From Corticicoccus populi (GTDB lineage: Bacteria; Bacillota; Bacilli; Staphylococcales; Salinicoccaceae): a stretch of 64,000 bases of DNA. The stretch covers positions 186,001 to 250,000 of the forward strand of contig NZ_JBHUOQ010000003.1 of the NCBI RefSeq assembly GCF_042686195.1. Reading direction: 5' to 3'. Numbering within the stretch: the first letter of the stretch is position 1; each line of letters begins with the position of its first letter. Positions 40,954 through 49,990 of this stretch are shown one piece after another. The notes beneath the pieces are model-generated. The model was not told the DNA's origin, did not search any database, and saw only the letters and a list, made by a program, of their open reading frames with translations. Made by a program: the position numbers and the translations under genes.

Positions 40954-42462
40954 ATGGCAATCAAAGCTGATGAAATCAGTGCTCTGTTAAAAAGCCAGAT
41001 TGAAAACTATGAAGCAGATATGAAAGTATCTGATGTAGGTACTGTAATCCAGGTGGGTGACGGTATTGCACTTGCTCATGGTTTAAGTGATGCAATGGCT
41101 GGAGAGTTACTTGAATTTCCTAGCGGTGTTCTGGGTCTTGCCCAGAGCTTAGAGGAAAATAATATCGGTATTGTAATTTTAGGACCATCTGATGATATAA
41201 AAGAAGGCGACGAAGTAAAGCGTACAGGTCGTATTATGGAAGTACCTGTTGGTGAAGAACTGGTTGGAAGAGTAGTTAACCCGCTTGGTCAGCCTATTGA
41301 CGGCAAAGGGCCGCTCGGTACAACTAAAACACGACCAATTGAAAGTCCTGCAACTGGTGTTATGGCACGTAAAAGTGTTGATGAGCCGCTGCAGACAGGT
41401 ATTAAAGCGATTGACGCACTTGTACCGATCGGACGTGGTCAGCGTGAATTAATCATCGGTGACCGTCAGACAGGTAAAACAACTGTAGCAATTGATACAA
41501 TTTTAAACCAAAAAGATCAGGATATGATCTGTGTTTATGTTGCAATCGGACAGAAAGAATCAACAGTTCGTTCAACTGTTGAAACATTACGTAAAAATGG
41601 TGCACTTGATTACACAATCGTTGTTTCTGCAAGTGCGTCACAGCCGGCACCTTTATTATACATCTCACCATATGCAGGTGTATCAATGGCAGAAGAATTT
41701 ATGTTTAACGGTAAACATGTACTGATTGTATATGATGATTTAACAAAACAGGCAGCAGCTTACCGTGAATTATCATTACTACTTCGCCGTCCGCCGGGAC
41801 GTGAAGCATATCCAGGGGATGTCTTCTATCTTCACAGCCGTTTACTTGAACGTGCGGCAAAACTGAATGATGAGTTAGGCGGAGGTTCAATTACTGCACT
41901 GCCGTTTATTGAAACACAAGCCGGAGATATCAGTGCGTTCGTACCAACAAACGTAATCTCCATCACTGACGGACAGATCTTCCTGCAGTCAGACTTATTC
42001 TTCTCAGGTGTACGTCCGGCAATAAACGCCGGGTTATCGGTATCCCGTGTAGGCGGATCTGCTCAGATTAAAGCGATGAAGAAGGTTGCAGGTACACTGC
42101 GTCTTGATTTGGCTGCTTATCGTGAGCTTGAAGCTTTCGCACAGTTCGGTTCTGACCTTGATGCAGCTACTGCGTCTAAATTAGAGCGTGGTAAGCGTAC
42201 TGTTGAAGTGTTAAAACAGGACGAAAACAAACCATTAAAAGTCGAGCAGCAGGTTGCAATTTTATATGCACTTGTTAACGGCCACTTAGATGATATTTTA
42301 GTTGAAGATATTACACGCTTTGAAGATGAATTCCTTCACTGGCTTGCTTCCAATGAGGCAGCACTGCTGAATGGTATTCGTGATACGAAGCAGCTTCCTG
42401 AAGACGGTGCATTTGTTAATGCTATTAATAGTTTCAAGAAGATTTTCAACCCTTCAAAATAG
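40954..42462 (+). CDS. atpA: ATP synthase F1 subunit alpha
   Basis: A 502-residue non-catalytic nucleotide-binding subunit. P-loop GDRQTGKTTVAIDT (near residue 170), QKESTVR, and the ATP synthase signature PAINAGLSVSRVGGSAQ are all intact. Biased codon use. TAAGGAG site. Confidence 0.98.
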   Translation: MAIKADEISALLKSQIENYEADMKVSDVGTVIQVGDGIALAHGLSDAMAGELLEFPSGVLGLAQSLEENNIGIVILGPSDDIKEGDEVKRTGRIMEVPVGEELVGRVVNPLGQPIDGKGPLGTTKTRPIESPATGVMARKSVDEPLQTGIKAIDALVPIGRGQRELIIGDRQTGKTTVAIDTILNQKDQDMICVYVAIGQKESTVRSTVETLRKNGALDYTIVVSASASQPAPLLYISPYAGVSMAEEFMFNGKHVLIVYDDLTKQAAAYRELSLLLRRPPGREAYPGDVFYLHSRLLERAAKLNDELGGGSITALPFIETQAGDISAFVPTNVISITDGQIFLQSDLFFSGVRPAINAGLSVSRVGGSAQIKAMKKVAGTLRLDLAAYRELEAFAQFGSDLDAATASKLERGKRTVEVLKQDENKPLKVEQQVAILYALVNGHLDDILVEDITRFEDEFLHWLASNEAALLNGIRDTKQLPEDGAFVNAINSFKKIFNPSK

Positions 42463-42492
42463 GGACTAAAAAGGATTTAAGGTGGTGAATGA

Positions 42493-43371
42493 ATGGCTTC
42501 GCTTAGAGAAATAGAAGGTCGTATTGGATCTACTAAGAAGACGAGTCAAATCACGAGTGCGATGCACATGGTGGCGAATTCAAAACTTCGCCGTGCAGAA
42601 GAAAACTCTGTGAAATTCCAGCCGTACATGGAAAAATTACAGGATGCGGTTCAGGCAATTGCATCAGGTGACTCGTCAAGTTCCCACCCTATGCTTGAAG
42701 AACGACCGGTGAAACGTACCGGATATGTTGTTATCACAAGTGATAGTGGGCTTGCTGGTCCATATAACGCAAATGTTTTGAAGGCTCTCACAAAAGAGAT
42801 TAAAGAACGTCACAATAATGATAAAGATTTTTATGATATTTTTGTTATCGGCCGGATGGGATATGAATTTCTAAATTCCCGGGGATACAATGTTACTTCA
42901 TACCGGACTGGTCTTCAGGACCAGCCGGACTTTGCAAGTGTGAAGGAAGTGACACACCAGGCAGTAAGTCAGTTTATAGACGAGGATATTGATGAATTAT
43001 TTATTGTGTTTAATAAATTCGTCAATGTACTTGAACAAAAAGTGACTATTAACAAACTGCTTCCGTTGACTGAAGAAAATGCTGAAGAAACTTCATCATC
43101 AAGCGAGACTCTGGCATCGTATGAATTTGAGCCTGATAAAGAGTCATTACTTGAGGTAATACTGCCTCAGTATGCTGAAAGTTTAATTTACGGCTCATTA
43201 CTTGATGCTAAAGCAAGTGAGTATGCAGCACGTATGACTGCTATGAAAGCCGCAACAGATAATGCCAAAGAATTAATTGGTGATTTAACATTGGAGTATA
43301 ACCGAGTGCGACAAGCAGCAATCACTCAGGAGATTACCGAAATTGTCGGTGGCGCTGCTGCACTAGAATAA
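42493..43371 (+). CDS. atpG: ATP synthase F1 subunit gamma
   Basis: A 292-residue central-shaft subunit: N-terminal helix MASLREIEGRIGSTKKTSQI, and the C-terminal helix with the signature ITQEITEIVGGAAALE. The middle holds an insertion rich in Glu and Ser (TEENAEETSSSSET), longer than minimal homologues. The start follows AAGGTGGTG. Confidence 0.96.
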   Translation: MASLREIEGRIGSTKKTSQITSAMHMVANSKLRRAEENSVKFQPYMEKLQDAVQAIASGDSSSSHPMLEERPVKRTGYVVITSDSGLAGPYNANVLKALTKEIKERHNNDKDFYDIFVIGRMGYEFLNSRGYNVTSYRTGLQDQPDFASVKEVTHQAVSQFIDEDIDELFIVFNKFVNVLEQKVTINKLLPLTEENAEETSSSSETLASYEFEPDKESLLEVILPQYAESLIYGSLLDAKASEYAARMTAMKAATDNAKELIGDLTLEYNRVRQAAITQEITEIVGGAAALE

Positions 43372-43393
43372 GAAATGACTAGGAGGAAAACGA

Positions 43394-44806
43394 ATGGCTT
43401 TAGGTCAAGTAGTTCAAGTCATGGGACCAGTTGTTGACATAAGATTTGATGAAGGTCAATTACCGGAATTGAATAACGCACTGACTGTTAACATTGAGAA
43501 GAGCGGAGAAAATACAACTTTAACATTGGAAGTTGCACTTCATCTTGGAGACAATGTTGTCAGAACGATTGCAATGGCATCAACTGATGGCTTAAAACGT
43601 GGTGCTGACGTTGTGGATACAGGCAGTTCAATTTCTGTACCTGTAGGAGAAGTCACTTTAGGTCGTGTGTTCAACGTATTAGGTGAACATATTGATTTAG
43701 GTGAGGAAATTCCTGCTTCAGAAAGAAGAGACCCTATTCACAGACTTGCACCGAAATTTGAAGAATTGACAACAGAGGTAGAAATTTTAGAAACTGGTAT
43801 TAAAGTAGTAGATTTACTTGCACCGTATACTAAAGGTGGTAAAATTGGCTTGTTCGGTGGTGCCGGAGTAGGTAAAACAGTACTAATCCAGGAATTAATC
43901 AATAACATCGCCCAGGAGCACGGTGGTATTTCAGTGTTTGCTGGTGTTGGTGAGCGTACACGTGAAGGAAATGACTTATACTATGAGATGAGTGATTCCG
44001 GCGTTATCGCTAAAACTGCAATGGTCTTCGGACAGATGAATGAGCCGCCTGGTGCGCGTATGCGTGTTGCATTATCAGGTCTTACAATGGCTGAATATTT
44101 CCGTGATGAACAAGGTCAGGACGTACTTTTATTCATCGATAACATCTTCCGTTTTACTCAGGCAGGTTCAGAAGTATCAGCCTTACTCGGACGTATGCCG
44201 TCAGCCGTGGGTTATCAGCCGACGCTTGCAACTGAAATGGGTCAGCTTCAGGAACGTATTACAACAACAAGCACTGGTTCAGTAACATCTATCCAGGCAG
44301 TATTCGTACCAGCGGATGACTATACTGACCCGGCACCGGCTCAGACTTTTGCCCACCTGGATGCGACAACAAACCTGGAACGTAAACTTTCAGAAATGGG
44401 TATTTACCCGGCTGTGGATCCACTTGCGTCAACATCCCGTGCGCTGTCACCTGCTGTTGTTGGTGAAGAGCATTATGAGGTTGCACGTAATGTACAGTCG
44501 ACTATTCAAAAATATCGTGAACTGCAGGATATTATTGCAATTCTTGGTATGGATGAATTATCTGAAGAAGATAAATTGACTGTTGCCCGTGCGCGTCGTA
44601 TTCAGTTCTTCTTAAGTCAGAACTTCCACGTTGCAGAACAGTTTACAGGACAAAAAGGTTCATATGTTCCGGTCGCACAGACAGTACAGGATTTCAAAGA
44701 AATTCTTGAAGGAAAATATGACAACATCCCTGAGGATGCTTTCCGTTTAGTCGGTGGTATTCAGGATGTACTTGAAAAAGCACGTAATATGGGTGTAGAA
44801 GTCTAA
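43394..44806 (+). CDS. atpD: ATP synthase F1 subunit beta
   Basis: A 470-residue catalytic subunit. P-loop GGAGVGKTVLIQEL, catalytic Glu in GVGERTREGNDLY, Walker B DVLLFIDNIFRFTQAGSE, and the ATP synthase signature PAVDPLASTSRALSP. AGGAGG site. Highly biased codon use. Confidence 0.98.
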   Translation: MALGQVVQVMGPVVDIRFDEGQLPELNNALTVNIEKSGENTTLTLEVALHLGDNVVRTIAMASTDGLKRGADVVDTGSSISVPVGEVTLGRVFNVLGEHIDLGEEIPASERRDPIHRLAPKFEELTTEVEILETGIKVVDLLAPYTKGGKIGLFGGAGVGKTVLIQELINNIAQEHGGISVFAGVGERTREGNDLYYEMSDSGVIAKTAMVFGQMNEPPGARMRVALSGLTMAEYFRDEQGQDVLLFIDNIFRFTQAGSEVSALLGRMPSAVGYQPTLATEMGQLQERITTTSTGSVTSIQAVFVPADDYTDPAPAQTFAHLDATTNLERKLSEMGIYPAVDPLASTSRALSPAVVGEEHYEVARNVQSTIQKYRELQDIIAILGMDELSEEDKLTVARARRIQFFLSQNFHVAEQFTGQKGSYVPVAQTVQDFKEILEGKYDNIPEDAFRLVGGIQDVLEKARNMGVEV

Positions 44807-44824
44807 TTTCGGGAGGTTAGGAAC

Positions 44825-45232
44825 ATGAGTACAATTGCATTAGACATAGTTACTCCAAATGGTTCTGTTCATGATGAAGAGAACTGTGAGATTGTTATAC
44901 TCCAGACTCTCCAAGGCGAAATTGGTGTTCAGGCTGGACACATCCCGACTGTAGCAGCACTTAAAATCGGTAGCCTGCGTGCGAAGATAGACGGCAGTTA
45001 TGAGTATTTTGCTGTCACTGAAGGATTTGTTGAGATTAATTCGACAAAGGTGACTGTGCTTGTACAAGCTGGCGAATTTGCGGAGGATATTGATACTGAC
45101 CGTGCAGTTGCAGCCAGAGAAAGAGCAGAACAGTTATTACAGGCAGAGCAGAATGAAAAAATTGATCATACACGTGCACAGCTTGCTTTAAGACGTGCGC
45201 TTAACCGTATCGAAGTTGCAAAACATCGATAA
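44825..45232 (+). CDS. atpC: ATP synthase F1 subunit epsilon
   Basis: A 135-residue subunit: beta-sandwich N domain (IVTPNGSVHDEENCEIVILQT) and a C-terminal helical pair (AAREKAEQLLQAEQN-like, ending LRRALNRIEVAKHR) that can inhibit hydrolysis. Last gene of the operon, followed by its terminator. Confidence 0.95.
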   Translation: MSTIALDIVTPNGSVHDEENCEIVILQTLQGEIGVQAGHIPTVAALKIGSLRAKIDGSYEYFAVTEGFVEINSTKVTVLVQAGEFAEDIDTDRAVAARERAEQLLQAEQNEKIDHTRAQLALRRALNRIEVAKHR

Positions 45233-45243
45233 AATACATGTTG

Positions 45244-45271
45244 AAAAGCCTGGGCCTGCCCAGGCTTTTTT
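45244..45271 (+). terminator. Terminator of the ATP synthase operon
   Basis: AAAAGCCTGGGC-CT-GCCCAGGCTTTT, GC-rich perfect stem with a T run, 12 bases after atpC. Confidence 0.92.
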
Positions 45272-45283
45272 AGAGGTGATTGA

Positions 45284-45517
45284 ATGATGATGATGTCCCA
45301 GCTTGCATTCATGCATATATTTCTTCATATTATATGCGTGATTTTTTGTTTTTGGCTGTTACAATCAGTCAATGTTGAACACTGGTTTAAAAAAAGCCAT
45401 CCTTCTAAAATAATGATGCTGTTAATAGTGCTGGCAGTTGTTCTCGGCAGTGCACTCAGCAATTTTATTATGGACTTTTTTGTATTTGTCCAGGAAGCTT
45501 CTCTGATATTCACCTAA
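45284..45517 (+). CDS. DUF1146 family membrane protein (YwzB-like)
   Basis: A 77-residue protein with two predicted membrane helices, HIFLHIICVIFCFWLLQSV and a second from about residue 44. It fits the DUF1146/YwzB family, which sits between atpC and murA in Bacillus and Staphylococcus. The LQSVNVEHWFKK loop is the conserved part. AGAGGTGA site lies within the T run of the atp terminator, so it needs read-through or its own promoter. Function unknown. Confidence 0.85.
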   Translation: MMMMSQLAFMHIFLHIICVIFCFWLLQSVNVEHWFKKSHPSKIMMLLIVLAVVLGSALSNFIMDFFVFVQEASLIFT

Positions 45518-45521
45518 TTAC

Positions 45522-45551
45522 TTTACAAACATGTTTGAAAGTCTATAAAAT
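45522..45551 (+). promoter_or_regulatory. Putative murA promoter
   Basis: TTTACA (45522-45527), 18-base spacer, TAAAAT (45546-45551), with the murA start 56 bases further. Confidence 0.5.
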
Positions 45552-45606
45552 AGTGAATAGTGAGATTAGAGGTTTTATGAGTAGGAGCATGGAGTGAACT
45601 TAATAA

Positions 45607-46896
45607 ATGGATAAAATTATTGTAAAAGGCGGACAGGAATTGTCCGGTTCTGTAAAGGTAGAAGGTTCTAAAAACGCAGTGCTGCCGATTTTAGCAGCGT
45701 CATTACTGGCGGCGGAAGGCACATCTGTTTTAACAAATGTACCGAAGCTTTCAGATGTCTCAACGTTGTCAAAGCTTCTTGAATATCTTGGGGCGGAAGT
45801 GAGTAACGAAGATAATCAGGTTTCAATTAATGCGTCATCAAAACTGAGCAGTACTGCTCCTTATGATTTAGTATCAAAAATGCGTGCGAGCATGCTTGTT
45901 ATGGGCCCGCTTCTTGCCAGAAACAGTGAGTGTTCAGTGGCAATGCCGGGTGGATGTGCGATTGGAAGCCGCCCGATAGAACAGCATCTAAAAGGTTTTG
46001 AAAAAATGGGCGTCGAGTTTAAAAATCAAGAGGGAAATATTCTCGGGAAATCAGACGGCAGACTAAAAGCCGCAAATATTTCACTGGATTTTCCTAGTGT
46101 TGGAGCTACACAGAACTTAATGATGGCGGCCAGTCTTGCAGACGGAACTACCCATCTCGAAAATGTTGCAATGGAGCCCGAAATTGAAGATTTAGCAGAT
46201 TACATTAACTCAATGGGCGGCAACATTCAAGGTGCAGGCACCAACCATATTACTATTGAAGGTGTTTCTAAACTGGCAGGAAGCCGTCATGAAGTGATAC
46301 CTGACAGAATTGAGGCAGGTACGTTTATGATTGCCGGTGCCATTACGCGCAGTGAAATTCTTGTGGAAAATGTTAAGACGAATCATCTGACTGCTTTAAT
46401 TTCAAAACTTGAAGAAGCGGGTGTGCAGATCACAGAAGAAGGCAGAAATGTCAGAGTCACGCCTTCCAGCCATCTTAAACCGATTACGGTAAAAACAATG
46501 CCGCATCCGGGTTTTCCGACAGATATGCAGAGCCAGATGATGGCTTTATTAACGACGATAAACGGAACGAGTACAATTACAGAGACCATCTTCGAAAACC
46601 GCTTCATGCATGTAAATGAGTTCAGCCATATGAATGCAGATATTGCACTTGAAGATAATACCGCAGTCATAAAGGGCCGGCAGCTGCAAGGCGCGCGTGT
46701 GAAGTCAACAGATTTAAGGGCGGCAGCTGCGTTGATTCTTGCAGGTTTAGTGTCAGAAGGTTATACTGTAGTTACTGAATTACGTCATTTAGACCGCGGT
46801 TATGTCGACTTTCATAAAAAACTGAAGGCATTGGGCGCGGATATTGAACGTACGGGAGATGAAACTGCACATAAAAGTGCGGTAACGACAAGATAG
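45607..46896 (+). CDS. murA: UDP-N-acetylglucosamine 1-carboxyvinyltransferase (main copy)
   Basis: A 429-residue enzyme for the first committed step of peptidoglycan synthesis. Catalytic Cys117 is in PGGCAIGSRPIEQHLKGF. It is the atp-linked copy (MurAA) and paralogue of murZ at 27513. Start codon ATG 45607; the site upstream (GGAG at 45590-45593) is 13 bases away and weak, so expression may be limited at initiation. Confidence 0.95.
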   Translation: MDKIIVKGGQELSGSVKVEGSKNAVLPILAASLLAAEGTSVLTNVPKLSDVSTLSKLLEYLGAEVSNEDNQVSINASSKLSSTAPYDLVSKMRASMLVMGPLLARNSECSVAMPGGCAIGSRPIEQHLKGFEKMGVEFKNQEGNILGKSDGRLKAANISLDFPSVGATQNLMMAASLADGTTHLENVAMEPEIEDLADYINSMGGNIQGAGTNHITIEGVSKLAGSRHEVIPDRIEAGTFMIAGAITRSEILVENVKTNHLTALISKLEEAGVQITEEGRNVRVTPSSHLKPITVKTMPHPGFPTDMQSQMMALLTTINGTSTITETIFENRFMHVNEFSHMNADIALEDNTAVIKGRQLQGARVKSTDLRAAAALILAGLVSEGYTVVTELRHLDRGYVDFHKKLKALGADIERTGDETAHKSAVTTR

Positions 46897-46910
46897 AAGA
46901 GGTAGTAGTA

Positions 46911-47099
46911 ATGAAAAAGCAATCAAAAATGCTGGTACACAGACGTTTTCCATTAGCGGTAAGGTTACTTTTATTCATATATATTGCGATAATTATATTC
47001 TTTGTCGGCTTAATGATTGGCTATGGTATTTTAGGTAATCCAATTGAGATATTCCGCATTGAAACATGGGAACACATCATAAACTTAACTGGAGAATGA
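46911..47099 (+). CDS. EpuA/DNA-directed RNA polymerase subunit beta-associated small membrane protein
   Basis: A 62-residue protein: basic N terminus (KKQSKMLVHRRFP), one membrane helix (LLLFIYIAIIIFFVGLMIGY), and a short outer tail. Family PF11772 (EpuA), often mislabelled RNA polymerase beta subunit, always between murA and fabZ in this group. Function poorly known. GAGGTAG site. Confidence 0.8.
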   Translation: MKKQSKMLVHRRFPLAVRLLLFIYIAIIIFFVGLMIGYGILGNPIEIFRIETWEHIINLTGE

Positions 47100-47103
47100 T
47101 AAA

Positions 47104-47541
47104 ATGTTGACATATGATCAAATAAAAGCAGTGATTCCACATCGGCCGCCGTTTCTGCTTATTGACAGAGTGACTGAAATAGAGCCGGGGAAAAAATGTA
47201 CCGGTATTAAGCAGGTATCCGGCAACGAGCCGTTTTTTACAGGTCATTTTCCTGAGTATGCAATCATGCCGGGCGTTTTAATTGTAGAAGCACTGGCACA
47301 GGTAGGTGCAGTGGCTTTACTGCAGCAGGAAGAATTTAAAGGTAAGCTTGCTTTCTTTGCAGGGATTGATAAATGTAAATTTAAAAAGCAAGTGACTCCG
47401 GGAGATACTCTGGAGCTGTCTGTGGAGATTGTTAAGTTACGTGGTCCGATAGGTAAAGGTGAAGCTGTTGCAATGGTTGACGGTGAAGTCGCCTGTAAAT
47501 GTGAAATTACATTCGCAATACAAGATAAAACATCCGAGTAA
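47104..47541 (+). CDS. fabZ: (3R)-hydroxymyristoyl/hydroxyacyl-ACP dehydratase
   Basis: A 145-residue hot-dog-fold enzyme that removes water from 3-hydroxyacyl-ACP in fatty-acid elongation. The catalytic His is in GHFPEYAIMPGVLIVEALAQ, with the Glu of VEAL. IPHRPPFLLIDRV opens the fold. It starts four bases after the EpuA gene stop. Confidence 0.96.
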   Translation: MLTYDQIKAVIPHRPPFLLIDRVTEIEPGKKCTGIKQVSGNEPFFTGHFPEYAIMPGVLIVEALAQVGAVALLQQEEFKGKLAFFAGIDKCKFKKQVTPGDTLELSVEIVKLRGPIGKGEAVAMVDGEVACKCEITFAIQDKTSE

Positions 47542-47557
47542 TTTACTCGGATGTTTT
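47529..47557. terminator. Bidirectional terminator between fabZ and ywpF
   Basis: AACATCCGAGTA pairs with TACTCGGATGTT; A run left and T run right. It overlaps the 3' ends of both convergent genes. Confidence 0.85.
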
Positions 47558-47965
47558 TATTTCTTCCTGCGCATCCATACGCGCTTTGAATTCGTTTAAC
47601 AGTGCGCCCCCTGTATATCCTTCCTTCATCAGATTTTCAAGTAAATCCTCAGCATAGTTAGGGTCCTGAACAATCAAGTTCCCGAGGAACAGTATAGAAA
47701 TTGAATCTTCAAGCTTATTAATCTCGAGGAATTTTCCAATGAATTGTGCCGGTTGATTGTTGGGGCGGGTAATGGTAACCAGTGCCTTAATTTCATCTCC
47801 GACTTGTGATTCAAGCAGGCTGATAAAATCTTCAGAAGTCTGCACTTCTATCAGCCACGGATCTTCTTTTGTTTCTTTATTGATGATAATACCATCAATC
47901 ACATCTAAAATAATAAAATTATTATCCTGTGCAATTTTTAAGTCGACGACCTTAAATGATTTCAT
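47543..47965 (-). CDS. ywpF: YwpF-like protein
   Basis: A 140-residue soluble protein of the YwpF family (PF14183), conserved near fabZ and ssb in Bacillus and Staphylococcus. MKSFKVVDLKI and DVIDGIIINKE open it; the C-terminal part is helical and ends with a charged tail. No catalytic motif. AGGTATC site. Function not established. Confidence 0.85.
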   Translation of the reverse strand: MKSFKVVDLKIAQDNNFIILDVIDGIIINKETKEDPWLIEVQTSEDFISLLESQVGDEIKALVTITRPNNQPAQFIGKFLEINKLEDSISILFLGNLIVQDPNYAEDLLENLMKEGYTGGALLNEFKARMDAQEEIKTSE

Positions 47966-48070
47966 TAGATACCTCCAAAAATTTATAAAAAGTCATTTTT
48001 AATAAATTTACTTCCGATTTTAAAAGAAACGCTTCTATGTAAATACAACTGTATTTTAATTGTATAGTAA

Positions 48071-48121
48071 ATCCGCTTAAAATCCAATTGTCGTCATTTG
48101 CAGAGATTTTTTAAAGCGGAT
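48071..48121 (+). promoter_or_regulatory. Long hairpin in the ssb-like leader
   Basis: ATCCGCTT (48071-48078) and AAGCGGAT (48114-48121) form an 8-bp stem, extended by A/T pairs, closing a 35-base loop that itself contains TTTTTT. It ends 29 bases before the start codon. Possibly an autoregulatory structure. Confidence 0.4.
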
Positions 48122-48149
48122 ATCTTATATACAGGAGGGAGGTGGAAAC

Positions 48150-48770
48150 ATGATGAACAAAGTAGTGCTTGTCGGAGAGTTAATCCAAAATACCTGTGTG
48201 TCGCAAAACGAACACAGCAGTGTAAACTCTTTTATTATTGCTACAACGAGGGTGCCGAGAGACAGTAACAGAGAACATGAAGTTCACTTCATTTACTGTA
48301 AGGCATTCGGAAAGACGCTTAACGGTATTTTGGATGCGCTTTCCAGAGGACAGATTATCTGCATCAGCGGTCAGGTTGCTACAACTGTTCACACTGACGC
48401 TGACGGTATAAAGGATTACAGAATGGAGATATGGGCTGAGAGCATAAAATGTGTTCCTGAAAAATTATCTTCAAACAGTAAAGTTAAAAACCCGTCCGAC
48501 ATGATTAACCAGGCCGTCAACTTATATAACCGCTATGATTATATCGGGGAGAAGAGCGTCCTTACATTAATGGATAGTCAAGTTGACGATATGCCTGTTC
48601 GGGCGGGAGGGGATTTCAGACCCCGATTTACAAGTGAACAAGATACACATCTTGATCAATTAAAAGAAGTAATTAATGAAAATGGACTAAAAAATGATTC
48701 ACTCAAAGAAGAAAAGTCCAATAAGAAATCAACAGGCAGTAAAAACAATGCTGAGAAAATTGTGGTTTAA
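48150..48770 (+). CDS. ssb: Single-stranded DNA-binding protein paralogue with unusual tail
   Basis: A 206-residue protein. Residues 1 to about 108 form an SSB-type OB fold (NKVVLVGELIQN, HFIYCKAFGKT, GQIICISGQVATT). The remaining ~95 residues are a polar linker that ends EKIVV and lacks the acidic DDDIPF tip through which SSBs recruit partners. In Bacillus the SSB gene in this neighbourhood is the competence-linked ssbB, also without the tip; this one is much longer. Very strong AGGAGGGAGG site. Two adjacent ATGs possible. Confidence 0.85.
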   Translation: MMNKVVLVGELIQNTCVSQNEHSSVNSFIIATTRVPRDSNREHEVHFIYCKAFGKTLNGILDALSRGQIICISGQVATTVHTDADGIKDYRMEIWAESIKCVPEKLSSNSKVKNPSDMINQAVNLYNRYDYIGEKSVLTLMDSQVDDMPVRAGGDFRPRFTSEQDTHLDQLKEVINENGLKNDSLKEEKSNKKSTGSKNNAEKIVV

Positions 48771-48826
48771 TAAATATCTGCAGTCATACCTTTACCCTTG
48801 ATACACTTATTCATACACTCACACTC

Positions 48827-48876
48827 ATTCTGCACCCGCCGTTTAGCTGCGTAAATGACGGATGCAGAATTATTTT
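48827..48876 (+). terminator. Probable terminator after ssb
   Basis: ATTCTGCA (48827-48834) pairs with TGCAGAAT (48863-48870), with an inner imperfect stem (CCG.CGTTTA against AAATGACGG) and a T-rich end. Confidence 0.65.
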
Positions 48877-48932
48877 AATAGATACAGGAAAAGTACAAAT
48901 GATTTGGCGTGAAAATAAAAAAGACATAATTC

Positions 48933-48949
48933 TGTAATATAATTGTAAA
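48933..48949 (+). promoter_or_regulatory. WalR (YycF) binding box
   Basis: TGTAAT-ATAAT-TGTAAA fits the WalR consensus TGTWAH-N5-TGTWAH exactly. It lies 148 bases before a secreted LysM/transglycosylase gene, the kind of autolysin gene WalKR controls in Staphylococcus. The rest of this 326-base gap holds an ATTTCATA/TATGAAAT stem (48962-48988) and no gene. Confidence 0.75.
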
Positions 48950-49096
48950 AGACCTCCTGACATTTCATATCATTGTAACCTATGAAATATTTTTATCTGA
49001 TATAGTACTATTTGTACATAAAGAGCGGCCGGAAGCGGCAGTATTAATATATAAAATATAAATCAGATAACATACATATCAGGAGGAAATTTTATA

Positions 49097-49903
49097 ATGA
49101 AAAAATTATTATCAATTGGTGCGGCTGTAGCTGTATCCGCAACGTTGGCAGCAAATGCAGAGGCATCGGAACATAAAGTAGAAGCGGGAGAGACGTTATC
49201 GGCAATTGCTGCTGAGAACAGTGTCAGTGTAAAACAGTTAAAGGAAAGCAATGACTTATCATCAGATTTAATTGTTCCCGGCCAGATACTTAATGTGGGT
49301 GAAGAAGCACCTTCACCTGAAGTTGATAATGATAATAAAGAAGAAAAAGCCGAAGCTGACGGCGGCGTTTACGTTATTGAAGCAGGAGATACATTATCCA
49401 TTATTGCTGATAAATTTAATGTTTCAGTCAATGATATTAGAAGCTGGAATAATTTATCATCAGATTTAATTTTCTCAGGAAAAGAAATCGTTGTATCAAA
49501 AGAGGCAGTATCAGAGGACATAGTTGAAGAAGCAGCACCTCAGCAGGATAATGAAGTTGAAGAAACACCTGCGGCAGCGGCTGCGGAAAATCAAAATAAT
49601 GAACAGGAAGCAGCACCTGAAAAAGTGCAGCCTAAAACTGAAAATCAGTCAACACAGCCTGCTTCAAACAGCGGTCAGAACTGGGGCGCACTCGCTGCAT
49701 GTGAATCCGGCGGGAATCCGGGTGTGGTAAGTGCCAACGGTTTATACCACGGACTTTATCAATTTGATGTTCAGACATGGAGATCAGTCGGCGGTTCAGG
49801 TCTGCCGTCCCAGGCTTCAGCAGCTGAACAGACAAAAAGAGCAGAAATTCTTTATTCACAAAGGGGCGCACAGCCTTGGCCTGTCTGCGGACAGAGATTA
49901 TAA
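49097..49903 (+). CDS. Secreted LysM-repeat protein with Rpf/SceD-like transglycosylase domain
   Basis: A 268-residue cell-wall enzyme. Signal peptide about 1-25 (cut near AEA-S). Two LysM domains, HKVEAGETLSAIAAENSVSV and YVIEAGDTLSIIADKFNVSV, bind peptidoglycan. A Gln/Glu/Ala-rich linker (about 140-190) leads to a C-terminal transglycosylase domain like those of SceD/IsaA and resuscitation-promoting factors. Its catalytic Glu203 is in ACESGGNPG. It should cut glycan strands during growth. A WalR box upstream fits that role. AGGAGG site. Confidence 0.9.
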   Translation: MKKLLSIGAAVAVSATLAANAEASEHKVEAGETLSAIAAENSVSVKQLKESNDLSSDLIVPGQILNVGEEAPSPEVDNDNKEEKAEADGGVYVIEAGDTLSIIADKFNVSVNDIRSWNNLSSDLIFSGKEIVVSKEAVSEDIVEEAAPQQDNEVEETPAAAAAENQNNEQEAAPEKVQPKTENQSTQPASNSGQNWGALAACESGGNPGVVSANGLYHGLYQFDVQTWRSVGGSGLPSQASAAEQTKRAEILYSQRGAQPWPVCGQRL

Positions 49904-49913
49904 TATGATTCAG

Positions 49914-49939
49914 GGCACAGTGATTCTGTGCCTTTTTTT
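49914..49939 (+). terminator. Terminator after the LysM-transglycosylase gene
   Basis: GGCACAG-tgatt-CTGTGCC and seven Ts. Confidence 0.88.
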
Positions 49940-49941
49940 GT

Positions 49942-49970
49942 TTGACATCTTTAATATCAAAATATAGTAT
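49942..49970 (+). promoter_or_regulatory. Promoter of the thi operon
   Basis: Consensus TTGACA (49942-49947), 17 bases, TAGTAT (49965-49970), 20 bases before the TPP riboswitch. Confidence 0.7.
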
Positions 49971-49990
49971 TAAATTAAATAAATATGAAT

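Noticed and set aside
46911..47099. Reading the 62-residue product as an RNA polymerase beta subunit
   Set aside because: It is a single-pass membrane peptide of the EpuA type; the polymerase name is a database carry-over.
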